Below are positions 17,958-24,675 of a stretch of 43,989 nt of DNA, one piece after another (the first letter of the stretch is position 1; the number at the start of each line of letters is the position of its first letter). Location of the stretch: NCBI RefSeq assembly GCF_000812965.1, contig NZ_JSYN01000039.1, positions 1 to 43,989 of the forward strand, given 5' to 3'. Source of the DNA: Pedobacter kyungheensis (lineage in GTDB: Bacteria; Bacteroidota; Bacteroidia; Sphingobacteriales; Sphingobacteriaceae). Position numbers and translations under genes: made by a program. The notes below the pieces were generated by a model. It was not told the origin of the DNA. It ran no database searches and worked only from the letters and a program-made list of their open reading frames with translations.

Positions 17958-18040
17958 GCCAAGGATCCGAAGGTTCAGCAAGATAAATCTATCGAGATAG
18001 ATCTCTCCATTTCGCTGCGCTTCAGTCGAGATGACGATTT
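17958..18040. repeat. Palindrome-bearing intergenic segment, probable dispersed repeat
   Basis: Contains the inverted pair aaatctatcg/agatagatct and the phrase ctccatttcgctgcgcttca followed by gtcgagatgacga. This type of sequence is familiar from intergenic repeats of Bacteroidetes, but only one copy is in this window, so the repeat status is inferred. Confidence 0.4.
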
Positions 18041-18048
18041 CCTTAAAT

Positions 18049-18083
18049 AAAAAAGTCAGCCGGATTGCTCCAAACTGACTTCA
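18049..18083 (-). terminator. Terminator after the DUF779 gene
   Basis: Stem aagtcag (18053-18059) with ctgactt (18075-18081); an inner short pairing is possible. A run of A at 18050-18054 reads as T on the minus strand. Confidence 0.6.
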
Positions 18084-18101
18084 ATTAACCAAATACAAAC
18101 A

Positions 18102-18476
18102 TTATTCTGCCGTTTTAACCGGCACTAAATCTTCGAGTTCTGCTTTTGTAAATAAACGATAGTGTACTTTAAAGGTTTTTTGTAATGGGGTTTCTAATGA
18201 AAAGCCGCCCACACCGAAACCATCCAGTACATCGAGCGTAAAGTGCGAAAACTGCCAATATTCAAAAAGATCGCGGTCTACCCAAAATTGGCAGCCTTCC
18301 ACTTCGCCGAGGCAAATATCATGCATTCGGAGATAATAACCACCTTTTTCAAAACATTGGGGTTGTGTACCTTCGCAACAACCACCGGCCTGATAAAACA
18401 TCAAATCGCCATGCTGTTCTTTTAAAATGGCAATCAGTTCTTTTGCTTTTTGGGTACTGTCGATTCTATTGGTCAT
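18102..18476 (-). CDS. DUF779 protein, aldehyde dehydrogenase partner
   Basis: 124 aa, cytoplasmic. The family hallmark is a Cys-rich segment, here GGCCEGTQPQC at about residues 31-41, followed by a GEVEGCQFWVDRD block. DUF779 genes are regularly found next to NAD-dependent aldehyde dehydrogenases, as here, 96 bases downstream of one. Function is not established; the cysteines suggest metal or thiol chemistry (inference). A strong hairpin lies in the gap between the two genes. Confidence 0.88.
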   Translation of the reverse strand: MTNRIDSTQKAKELIAILKEQHGDLMFYQAGGCCEGTQPQCFEKGGYYLRMHDICLGEVEGCQFWVDRDLFEYWQFSHFTLDVLDGFGVGGFSLETPLQKTFKVHYRLFTKAELEDLVPVKTAE

Positions 18477-18508
18477 GGTAAAATTTTACACTAAGCAGTT
18501 CGCAATAA

Positions 18509-18539
18509 GCCGCAGTTAAACAGCCTGTTTAACTGCGGC
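18509..18539. other. Strong hairpin between aldehyde dehydrogenase and DUF779 genes
   Basis: A perfect 13-bp stem (gccgcagttaaac at 18509-18521, gtttaactgcggc at 18527-18539) with a 5-base loop. No T run follows on the minus strand. It could be a leaky terminator, a processing site or an mRNA stabiliser tuning the ratio of the two products. Confidence 0.6.
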
Positions 18540-18572
18540 ATCTCTAATCAACGGACAATTTATTTTTTTGTG

Positions 18573-20078
18573 CTAAAAGAAACCCAGTTTGTTCTTGTCA
18601 TAAGAAATTAACATGTTTTTAGTCTGGCGGTAATGACCAAGCATCATTTTGTGGTTCTCGCGGCCAACCCCCGATTGTTTATAGCCTCCAAATGGTGCAC
18701 CAGCAGGGTAGGCATGGTATTGGTTAACCCAAACCCGGCCGGCCTGGATGGCCCTGGGTACCTGGTAAAGTTCGTGTGCATCACGCGTCCAAACACCGGC
18801 ACCTAAACCATATAAGGTATCATTGGCAATTTCGATAGCTTCGTCAACGGTTTTAAAAGTAGTAACGGCCAGTACGGGACCAAAAATTTCTTCCTGAAAA
18901 ATCCGCATTTTGTTGTGGCCTTTAAAAATGGTAGGTTTAATGTAATAACCGCCACCTAAATCGCCGCTTAACTCATTTACTTCGCCACCAGTTAATACTT
19001 CTGCGCCTTCTTCTTTGCCGAGTTTAATGTAGGCCGCAATTTTTTCGTATTGTATTTTCGAAGCCTGTGCACCCATCATCACTGTACGATCTAACGGGCT
19101 ACCAATTTTAATGGCTTTGGTACGCTCAATAACTTTGGTGATAAATTTCTCATAAATATCTTCCTGTACCAGTAAGCGCGAAGGACAGGTACAGATTTCG
19201 CCCTGGTTTAAGGCAAACATTACTGCACCTTCAACAGCTTTATCTAAAAAGGCATCATCTTCGGCCATTACCGAACTGAAGAAGATATTGGGCGATTTAC
19301 CGCCCAACTCCAATGTAACCGGGATGATGTTTTCTGTAGCATATTGCATGACCAGGCGGCCAGTAGGTGTAGAACCGGTAAAGGCAGCTTTAGCAATTTT
19401 AGGATTGGTAACCAATGCGCGGCCAAGCTCTGCACCAAAACCATTTACCACATTAACTACACCCGGAGGCAATAAATCGCCAATTAATTCCATTAAGATC
19501 ATGATCGAAACTGGTGTACTTTCGGCTGGTTTTAAAACCACACAATTACCTGCAGCAAGTGCTGGCGCCAGTTTCCAGATCCCCATTAACAAAGGGAAGT
19601 TCCAGGGAATAATTTGTGCAACTACACCGATCGGTTCGTGAACAATAAGCGAAACGGTATTCTGGTCTAGCTCTGAAAGTGAACCTTCTTCGGCGCGGAT
19701 TACACTGGCAAAGTACCTGAAATGGTCAATGCCCAGTGGTAAATCGGCAGCCAGGGTTTCGCGCACGGCTTTACCGTTATCGATGGTTTCAACGGTGGCC
19801 AGATATTCCAGGTTGTCTTCCATCCGCTGGGCAATTTTATTTAGTATAATGCTTCTTTCGGTTGCAGAGGTTTTGCTCCAGGTTTTAAATGCTTCATGTG
19901 CAGCATCAACAGCCAGGCTTAGGTCTTCTTTGGTAGAGTGTGCAGCTTTGGTAAATACCTTCCCGTCAATAGGAGAGATGTTATCGAAATAAGCGCCTTT
20001 TACCGGTGCTACAAACTTTCCGCCGATGTAGTTATCGTAATGGGGTTTGAATGCCGGTTTTTTAATTAAGTTTTCCAT
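18573..20078 (-). CDS. NAD-dependent aldehyde dehydrogenase (AldB/ExaC type)
   Basis: Cytoplasmic enzyme oxidising aldehydes, probably acetaldehyde or other short aldehydes, to acids. 501 aa. Visible residues: N160 in IIPWNFP (oxyanion), the general base E257 in LELGGKSPN, the catalytic C296 in NQGEICTCPSR, and EEIFGPV near the C-terminus. The CTCPSR form matches E. coli AldB and acetaldehyde dehydrogenases with a DUF779 neighbour. A divergent AraC-type regulator starts 235 bases away and probably controls it, as in similar clusters. Confidence 0.92.
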   Translation of the reverse strand: MENLIKKPAFKPHYDNYIGGKFVAPVKGAYFDNISPIDGKVFTKAAHSTKEDLSLAVDAAHEAFKTWSKTSATERSIILNKIAQRMEDNLEYLATVETIDNGKAVRETLAADLPLGIDHFRYFASVIRAEEGSLSELDQNTVSLIVHEPIGVVAQIIPWNFPLLMGIWKLAPALAAGNCVVLKPAESTPVSIMILMELIGDLLPPGVVNVVNGFGAELGRALVTNPKIAKAAFTGSTPTGRLVMQYATENIIPVTLELGGKSPNIFFSSVMAEDDAFLDKAVEGAVMFALNQGEICTCPSRLLVQEDIYEKFITKVIERTKAIKIGSPLDRTVMMGAQASKIQYEKIAAYIKLGKEEGAEVLTGGEVNELSGDLGGGYYIKPTIFKGHNKMRIFQEEIFGPVLAVTTFKTVDEAIEIANDTLYGLGAGVWTRDAHELYQVPRAIQAGRVWVNQYHAYPAGAPFGGYKQSGVGRENHKMMLGHYRQTKNMLISYDKNKLGFF

Positions 20079-20175
20079 AATTATTATTCAATTGGTGTGG
20101 TTCGAAAAACACTTGTAGCAGTTCTGGAAAGAATTGGCTCTGTGTTTTCTTTGCGGTTTTAAGATTTGGTTAATA

Positions 20176-20183
20176 CAAACCTA
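20176..20183 (-). promoter_or_regulatory. Putative -7 element of the aldehyde dehydrogenase operon
   Basis: Minus strand TAGGTTTG fits TAnnTTTG and would give a leader of about 90 bases. No -33 TTG at the proper distance, which would suit an activator-dependent promoter. Confidence 0.35.
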
Positions 20184-20269
20184 ATGGCAAAGTACATGGC
20201 AGTGATAGTATAATTGCCTCAACCGATAGCATTATTGTTGCAGCATGAACAAGCTTGCCAAAATACTTT

Positions 20270-20277
20270 TATATTTG
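20270..20277 (+). promoter_or_regulatory. Putative -7 element of the AraC-type regulator
   Basis: TATATTTG, exact match to TAnnTTTG. It lies inside the longest possible reading frame of the regulator, which supports translation from the internal ATG at 20314 and not from the one at 20245. No correctly spaced -33 element. Confidence 0.4.
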
Positions 20278-20313
20278 GGTAGAGTAATGCTCGCTAACCA
20301 AATCTTTATTGTT

Positions 20314-21240
20314 ATGGCACATGTATTGGATCAGGTAAGTTTAAGTAAATCAGAAAGTTTGCAGACTTTGGTCGAGAACCGTACTTCTTATACTTTAGAG
20401 CGTTGCGAGCTCAATGTTTTCGAAACCTATACCGAATCGTACCGGGTTCCGCTTACCTTTAACGATTTTGTGATTACCAGTATGCTGCGGGGCAAAAAGG
20501 TGATGCATTTGTTCGATAAAAAAGGCTTCGATTACTTTCCGGGCCAAACAGTTATTGTTCCGCCTGCTGTAACCATGAAAATCGATTTTCCTGAAGCCAC
20601 AAATGTAAATCCAACCCAATGTATTGCTTTGGCCATAGATCAGGACCAGATTAAGAAAACCATTGCTTATTTAAACGAATTTTTTCCGAAGGAAGGGAGT
20701 AATGAAAAGTGGCTGTTAAATTACGATCAATACCACTTTTACAATAACGAAGAAATTGCTTACCTGATTAACAAGGTAATCCGTATTTGCTCCGAACGCT
20801 CAAAAGAAAAAGATATCCTGGCCGATTTAACCCTGAAAGAGCTGTTGGTGAGGATTATGCAAACCCAGAATTTGAATATTTTAAACAGCGATACGCATAA
20901 TCCCAATCATAATCCATTGGCTTATGTGCTCAATTACATCAAGGCCAATTTAAACGAGAAGATTAACATTAACAGCCTGAGCGATAAGGCCTGCATGAGC
21001 AAAGCCACTTTTTACCGGTTGTTTAAACGCGAGCTCGGTATTAGTCCGAACGATTTTATTCTGGCTGAAAAAATAAATAAGGCCAAAGTATTGTTGTCGC
21101 AGCCAGGAGGTAAAGTAGCTTCTATCAGTTACGAACTCGGCTTTAGCGATGCCAATTATTTTATCCGCACCTTTAAAAAGATTGTTGGCATTACGCCCGG
21201 GGCTTACCAGTTGCAAGTAGCCAGCCAGTTAATCCATTAA
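20314..21240 (+). CDS. AraC-family transcriptional regulator
   Basis: DNA-binding regulator. The N-terminal half is a ligand-sensing cupin-like domain of the AraC group; the C-terminal 95 residues hold two helix-turn-helix units (NSLSDKACMSKATFYRLFKR and SISYELGFSDANYFIRTFKK). Divergent from the aldehyde dehydrogenase/DUF779 pair and thus likely its activator (inference). I chose the ATG at 20314 (MAHVLDQVSL, 308 aa); an ATG at 20245 would add 23 hydrophobic residues unusual for the family and would place a -7 element inside the gene. The end overlaps the convergent membrane-protein gene by 12 bases. Confidence 0.88.
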   Translation: MAHVLDQVSLSKSESLQTLVENRTSYTLERCELNVFETYTESYRVPLTFNDFVITSMLRGKKVMHLFDKKGFDYFPGQTVIVPPAVTMKIDFPEATNVNPTQCIALAIDQDQIKKTIAYLNEFFPKEGSNEKWLLNYDQYHFYNNEEIAYLINKVIRICSERSKEKDILADLTLKELLVRIMQTQNLNILNSDTHNPNHNPLAYVLNYIKANLNEKININSLSDKACMSKATFYRLFKRELGISPNDFILAEKINKAKVLLSQPGGKVASISYELGFSDANYFIRTFKKIVGITPGAYQLQVASQLIH

Positions 21241-21828
21241 ATCATTTAGCTTATCTTTTAGCTGTTTTAAAGGAGCAGCAAAAATACTGTCGTTCATCCT
21301 TTTGGTAAGCCAGATAAAAGGAATACCAACCAGTGCTAATAAGGCCATTTGTAAAAAGAAATGAGGCAACTGAATTACTTGGGCCATGGTTTGGTGTACG
21401 TATAGCCGGTAGGCCAGTAAACCAATGGGGCCAGCTAGAGGCAAAAAGATGTAACCGAAAATGGTTTCGCCGCGTAAAATCTTTTTTATAGCGTTAAAGT
21501 TATCGGTGAGCACCTGTTTGGTGTTGGCGTTATAGTCTACAGCTGTTTTAATTTTGTTAAAATCGCGCACACCCAATGCCCTGCAGATCTCGTAGGTAAT
21601 TACAACAAGCAGCAGCAATATTTTTAAATCGCCTTTGGCAAATATGGCCAGTGCTAAAAGCGGAAGATCAATAATTCTGATCCACCTTAATTTCCACTTC
21701 ATTTTAAAAATCAGGTCCTGTAAAAGGCTGTGTGCTTTCTCGTCGATGTTTAATTTCGTGCTATCTATCTGCCCGGCTTTTGTGTTAAATTCTACACTCA
21801 GGTTTTGCCATTCTTGTTCTAAATTCAT
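21229..21828 (-). CDS. Membrane protein coupled to an ECF sigma factor
   Basis: 199 aa. A cytoplasmic N-terminal region of about 48 residues (acidic and Lys-rich) precedes four likely membrane helices: two at about 50-85 and two near 122-142 and 150-178. The C-terminus is charged. It begins one base after the sigma-factor stop, so the two are co-translated. That position is typical of anti-sigma factors, and the soluble N-terminus could bind the sigma factor, but no zinc anti-sigma motif is present. Role as regulator is inferred. Overlaps the end of the convergent AraC gene by 12 bases. Confidence 0.72.
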   Translation of the reverse strand: MNLEQEWQNLSVEFNTKAGQIDSTKLNIDEKAHSLLQDLIFKMKWKLRWIRIIDLPLLALAIFAKGDLKILLLLVVITYEICRALGVRDFNKIKTAVDYNANTKQVLTDNFNAIKKILRGETIFGYIFLPLAGPIGLLAYRLYVHQTMAQVIQLPHFFLQMALLALVGIPFIWLTKRMNDSIFAAPLKQLKDKLNDLMD

Positions 21829-21829
21829 G

Positions 21830-22306
21830 TTATTTGCCTGTTAAAAGGGTAGTTAATTGTTGTTTAATGCGATGTAATTTCACGTTGGTGTGGTTTCTGG
21901 AGATCCCCATCATTTCGCTGATTTCGGTATTGTCGAAACCATCAAGATGAAGCATTATTATACTGCGGTCAATTTCTGTGAGTTGTTTAATGCAACGGTA
22001 CAGCCAATCGGCACGTTCTGATAATTCAGGCGGTTCGAAATAATAATCCAAAGCTTGGCGGCTTTTAAGCTGGGTTTGTTTTTGTTTTTTGCTTAAAAAA
22101 GAGAGCGATACATTTAAGCTGAGCTTATATAGCCAGGTCGAAAATTGGGCATCGCCCTTAAAGCGGGGATAGGCCTGCCAGCTCTGGAAAACAATTTCCT
22201 GGTATAAATCTTTACGGTCTTCCTCGTCATCGGCATACAGGTTTACCATTTTATAGATAATGCCTTTATGTGCCTCGAGTTTATCGAGATAAGATTTTGC
22301 TATCAT
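21830..22306 (-). CDS. ECF-type RNA polymerase sigma factor
   Basis: 158 aa, sigma-70 family of the extracytoplasmic type. Region 2 lies at about residues 12-80 (EEDRKDLYQEIVFQSWQAYPRF, then FSTWLYKLSLN), region 4 at about 100-152 (LTEIDRSIIMLHLDGFDNTEISEMMGISRNHTNVKLHRI in pieces). Directs polymerase to a small regulon, usually envelope stress or transport. No FecR-type anti-sigma/TonB receptor cassette follows; a four-helix membrane protein follows instead. A 61-aa membrane protein lies 3 bases upstream in the same operon. Confidence 0.9.
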   Translation of the reverse strand: MIAKSYLDKLEAHKGIIYKMVNLYADDEEDRKDLYQEIVFQSWQAYPRFKGDAQFSTWLYKLSLNVSLSFLSKKQKQTQLKSRQALDYYFEPPELSERADWLYRCIKQLTEIDRSIIMLHLDGFDNTEISEMMGISRNHTNVKLHRIKQQLTTLLTGK

Positions 22307-22309
22307 ACC

Positions 22310-22495
22310 TTATTTAGCCTGATCTGCTGGTTTAGCCATTGATTTAAATGTTTTCTGGTATTGGTAAATCCCGATAACCAAAGATATTGCTGCCACAAGC
22401 AATAGGGGATATTTTAAAAAATAAGGCATGTTGGTACAGCTTACCACACAAATTAAAAATGCTGATGTTCCGAATTTTGAAGTTTTGTTTTCCAT
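22310..22495 (-). CDS. Small membrane protein upstream of the sigma factor
   Basis: 61 aa with two hydrophobic stretches (about 9-23 and 27-46), two Cys in the first (CVVSC), and a polar Lys-rich tail. ATG start, stop 3 bases from the sigma-factor start, so it is probably the first gene of that operon. No family recognised. Confidence 0.6.
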   Translation of the reverse strand: MENKTSKFGTSAFLICVVSCTNMPYFLKYPLLLVAAISLVIGIYQYQKTFKSMAKPADQAK

Positions 22496-22571
22496 GTTAC
22501 TACTCTTACTGAATCACTAATTTTTGAACAGTTAGTAAGCAATAGCCCCAAAAAATTACAGCCAGATAAAA

Positions 22572-24245
22572 TTAATTTGCAAGGTATCTTTTTGAGTAGG
22601 TAATGCCCATCAAATCGTAGCGTTGAAACTGTGCTTTCAGGCGTTTTTGGAAATCAGGATAATTTCGTTTTTCTTTCGGGCTCCACAACACTTCGCTTAA
22701 GGCATCCAGGCGTGGAAAAAGCTGGTACTGTACTTTAGCGGGGTTCGTAATGTATTCGCTCCACAAGCAGCCCTGTGCACCCCAAATGTATTTGGCCTGC
22801 TCGCCATTTAATTCTGCCGGCACAGGTTCATAGTTGTACACATCAGCCAGGAGTGATGGGGTACTTGCGGTTAAACTATCTTCTTTTACAAACTGACCGT
22901 GATTAAAGTACATTTTATTTTCAGGGGTCATAATGGCTTTGTGGTTTTGCTTTGCAGCTTCTATGCCACCTTTTTCGCCCTGCCAGCTCATTACCACTGC
23001 ATTTGGTGCCAAGCCGCCCTGTAAAATTTCGTTCCAGCCGATGATGGTTTTTCCTTTGCTGTTTACAAATTTCTCCATCCTGCGGATAAAATAACTTTGC
23101 AGTTCACTCTCGGTTTTTAAGTCGTTGGCCTTCATTACCTGCTGTGAAACTGCCGATTGTTTCCACCATACTTTAGAAGCCTCATCGCCACCAATGTGGA
23201 TATAAGGGGAGGGGAATAAGGCCATTACCTCTGTTAAAACATTTTCTAAAAACTTAAAAGTAGTATCAGAAGCCTGCAGTACATTGTTGTATTTGTTCAT
23301 CATGCCCCAGGTTTCGGCAACTGTGTACTTTTTGTTGGGTTCGGTGCCTAATTCCGGATAGGCTGCCAGTAAAGCCATGCTGTGCGCAGGCATCTCAATT
23401 TCGGGAATAATGGTAATATAACGTTTAGCGGCATAATCAATCACTTCTTTAATTTGTTCCTGTGTGTAAAAGCCGCCATGACGAATGCCATCAGTTTTAA
23501 TTACAGCATCTTTTGGCGTAATTTTAATTTCGTTGGGTAGTACCTGGTATTTAATATTTTCGTTGCCTTTTCCGGGCCATAAACCAATAATGCTGCCGTT
23601 ACGCCAGGCACCAATTTCGGTTAGTTTAGGATATTTTTTGATTTCAATCCGCCAGCCATGATCATCGGTTAAATGCCAGTGGAAATAATTCATTTTATGC
23701 AGGGCCAGGTAATCGATGTATTGTTTGATAAAGGCTACATCAAAAAAATGACGGCTTACATCGAGGTGCATGCCGCGGTAGTCGAAGCGGGGATAATCTA
23801 TAATATCAACAGAAGGGATGAAGAGTTCATCCGAAGTTGTTACAGGTAATAGTTGGATAATGCTTTGAACTGCATAAAATAAACCCTGTTCTGAAGATGC
23901 TCCTGCATTTAGCGTTGTGGAAAGTACCGATACAAAGTATTTGTTTGGGTTTTCATACAATTGATCAGATAATACAAGTTTAATACTGTTTTTATTTCCG
24001 TCTCCTGCAGTATTACTTATTTTAAGATTGAGTTTGTAATGTTTAAATAAATATTCTGCTAACAATGTAGCAGAATTCATCGCTTTATCATCCGTTATGA
24101 AAATAATAGTCTGATTATCAATTTTAAATTTATCAGTTGGGTAAAGTCCTGGTCTTAATTGTACGGGCTGCGGGATAATGTTAATCTCCTGAGCAGAAAC
24201 TTTGAACGAAATAAGGACCAGAAATAAAAAGATAATTTTTTTCAT
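22572..24245 (-). CDS. Beta-N-acetylhexosaminidase (GH20)
   Basis: Secreted glycoside hydrolase of 557 aa removing terminal GlcNAc or GalNAc, for example from chitin oligomers, peptidoglycan fragments or glycoproteins. Signal peptide at 1-18 (FKVSAQ). N-terminal GH20b domain at about 22-145, then the TIM barrel starting at YRGMHLDVSRHF. Catalytic pair D354-E355 in HIGGDEASKVWW; substrate residues WHLTDD and the late LWSEY (W, E) are visible. 24245 ATG fits the signal peptide. Monocistronic. Confidence 0.94.
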   Translation of the reverse strand: MKKIIFLFLVLISFKVSAQEINIIPQPVQLRPGLYPTDKFKIDNQTIIFITDDKAMNSATLLAEYLFKHYKLNLKISNTAGDGNKNSIKLVLSDQLYENPNKYFVSVLSTTLNAGASSEQGLFYAVQSIIQLLPVTTSDELFIPSVDIIDYPRFDYRGMHLDVSRHFFDVAFIKQYIDYLALHKMNYFHWHLTDDHGWRIEIKKYPKLTEIGAWRNGSIIGLWPGKGNENIKYQVLPNEIKITPKDAVIKTDGIRHGGFYTQEQIKEVIDYAAKRYITIIPEIEMPAHSMALLAAYPELGTEPNKKYTVAETWGMMNKYNNVLQASDTTFKFLENVLTEVMALFPSPYIHIGGDEASKVWWKQSAVSQQVMKANDLKTESELQSYFIRRMEKFVNSKGKTIIGWNEILQGGLAPNAVVMSWQGEKGGIEAAKQNHKAIMTPENKMYFNHGQFVKEDSLTASTPSLLADVYNYEPVPAELNGEQAKYIWGAQGCLWSEYITNPAKVQYQLFPRLDALSEVLWSPKEKRNYPDFQKRLKAQFQRYDLMGITYSKRYLAN

Positions 24246-24270
24246 GCTGAAAAGGCTAGGTTACGCTTTT

Positions 24271-24278
24271 CAAAAGTA
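24271..24278 (-). promoter_or_regulatory. Putative -7 element of the GH20 gene
   Basis: Minus strand TACTTTTG fits TAnnTTTG, 25 bases before the ATG. No clear -33 element. Confidence 0.4.
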
Positions 24279-24334
24279 GTGATAATTGGCGGATGCCGGG
24301 AATAGGATGGTAGAACGAATTACTTATGTTACAT

Positions 24335-24387
24335 AAACCCGATAGGATGGATGCCGTTTTTCACGGCAGGAAGGATAGCGGGGCTGT
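24335..24387. repeat. Intergenic repeat, family B copy 1
   Basis: Begins aaacccgatag and ends ggatagcggggctg. The same two ends occur in inverted orientation at 26889-26949, with an unrelated-looking middle. Within this copy tgccg and cggca pair around tttttca. Confidence 0.6.
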
Positions 24388-24463
24388 AGTTACCGATAAG
24401 CAGTTACTTTCGTTTTCTAATAATATTTGACCATATAAGGAATCTAAGAAAATATAAGTTTGT

Positions 24464-24517
24464 TTCCCCGAAAAACGGGGCAGGCTGTCGGCTGAAAAAG
24501 CCTTCTTGCAATGACGA
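24464..24517. repeat. Palindromic intergenic repeat, family A partial copy 3
   Basis: The right part, read on the minus strand, repeats the left end of copy 1 (tcgtcattgcaagaaggct and on to cagccg). The left part shares acgggcag(g/a)ctgtcg with copy 2. A short hairpin (ccccg, cgggg) stands at its left edge. It is about half the length of a full copy. Confidence 0.6.
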
Positions 24518-24584
24518 TTCATCAAGAAAATCTGTGCACTCCGTATTTTCGTTGCTGCCTGGTATAGGTTGTAGGGTAAAAAAT

Positions 24585-24616
24585 AATCCTGTAAGGTTTT
24601 AAAAACCTTACAGGAT
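24585..24616. repeat. Perfect 32-base palindrome
   Basis: aatcctgtaaggtttt is followed directly by its exact reverse complement, with no loop. It sits just beyond the rpsA terminator on the minus strand. It could act as a second terminator in either direction, as a cruciform, or be a dispersed palindrome. Confidence 0.75.
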
Positions 24617-24620
24617 TGGG

Positions 24621-24656
24621 CAAAAAAAATCCCGATAACTTTCGCTATCGGGATTA
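24621..24656 (-). terminator. Rho-independent terminator after rpsA
   Basis: 10-bp stem (aatcccgata at 24627-24636, tatcgggatt at 24645-24654) with an 8-base loop; the A run at 24621-24628 reads as T on the minus strand. Confidence 0.85.
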
Positions 24657-24675
24657 ATATTTCAGTTAAAAAGAA

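Larger units (their letters stand above)
17710..18101. other. Intergenic region made of repeat elements
   Basis: 392 bases. It contains family A repeat copy 2 (17796-17917), a second palindrome-rich segment at about 17958-18040 (tctatcgagatagatc core, then ctccatttcgctgcgcttca), and a terminator after the DUF779 gene. A 70-codon frame on the minus strand here runs through the repeats and is not treated as a gene. Confidence 0.6.
24246..24675. other. Intergenic region rich in repeats
   Basis: 430 bases with, in order, the GH20 -7 element, repeat family B copy 1, repeat family A partial copy 3, a 32-base perfect palindrome, and the rpsA terminator. No gene. Confidence 0.7.

Noticed and set aside
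17750..17962. A 70-codon minus-strand reading frame
   Set aside because: It runs through family A repeat copy 2, has no recognisable protein pattern and no promoter.
20245..20313. N-terminal extension of the AraC regulator
   Set aside because: It adds 23 hydrophobic residues unusual for the family and contains a perfect -7 element.
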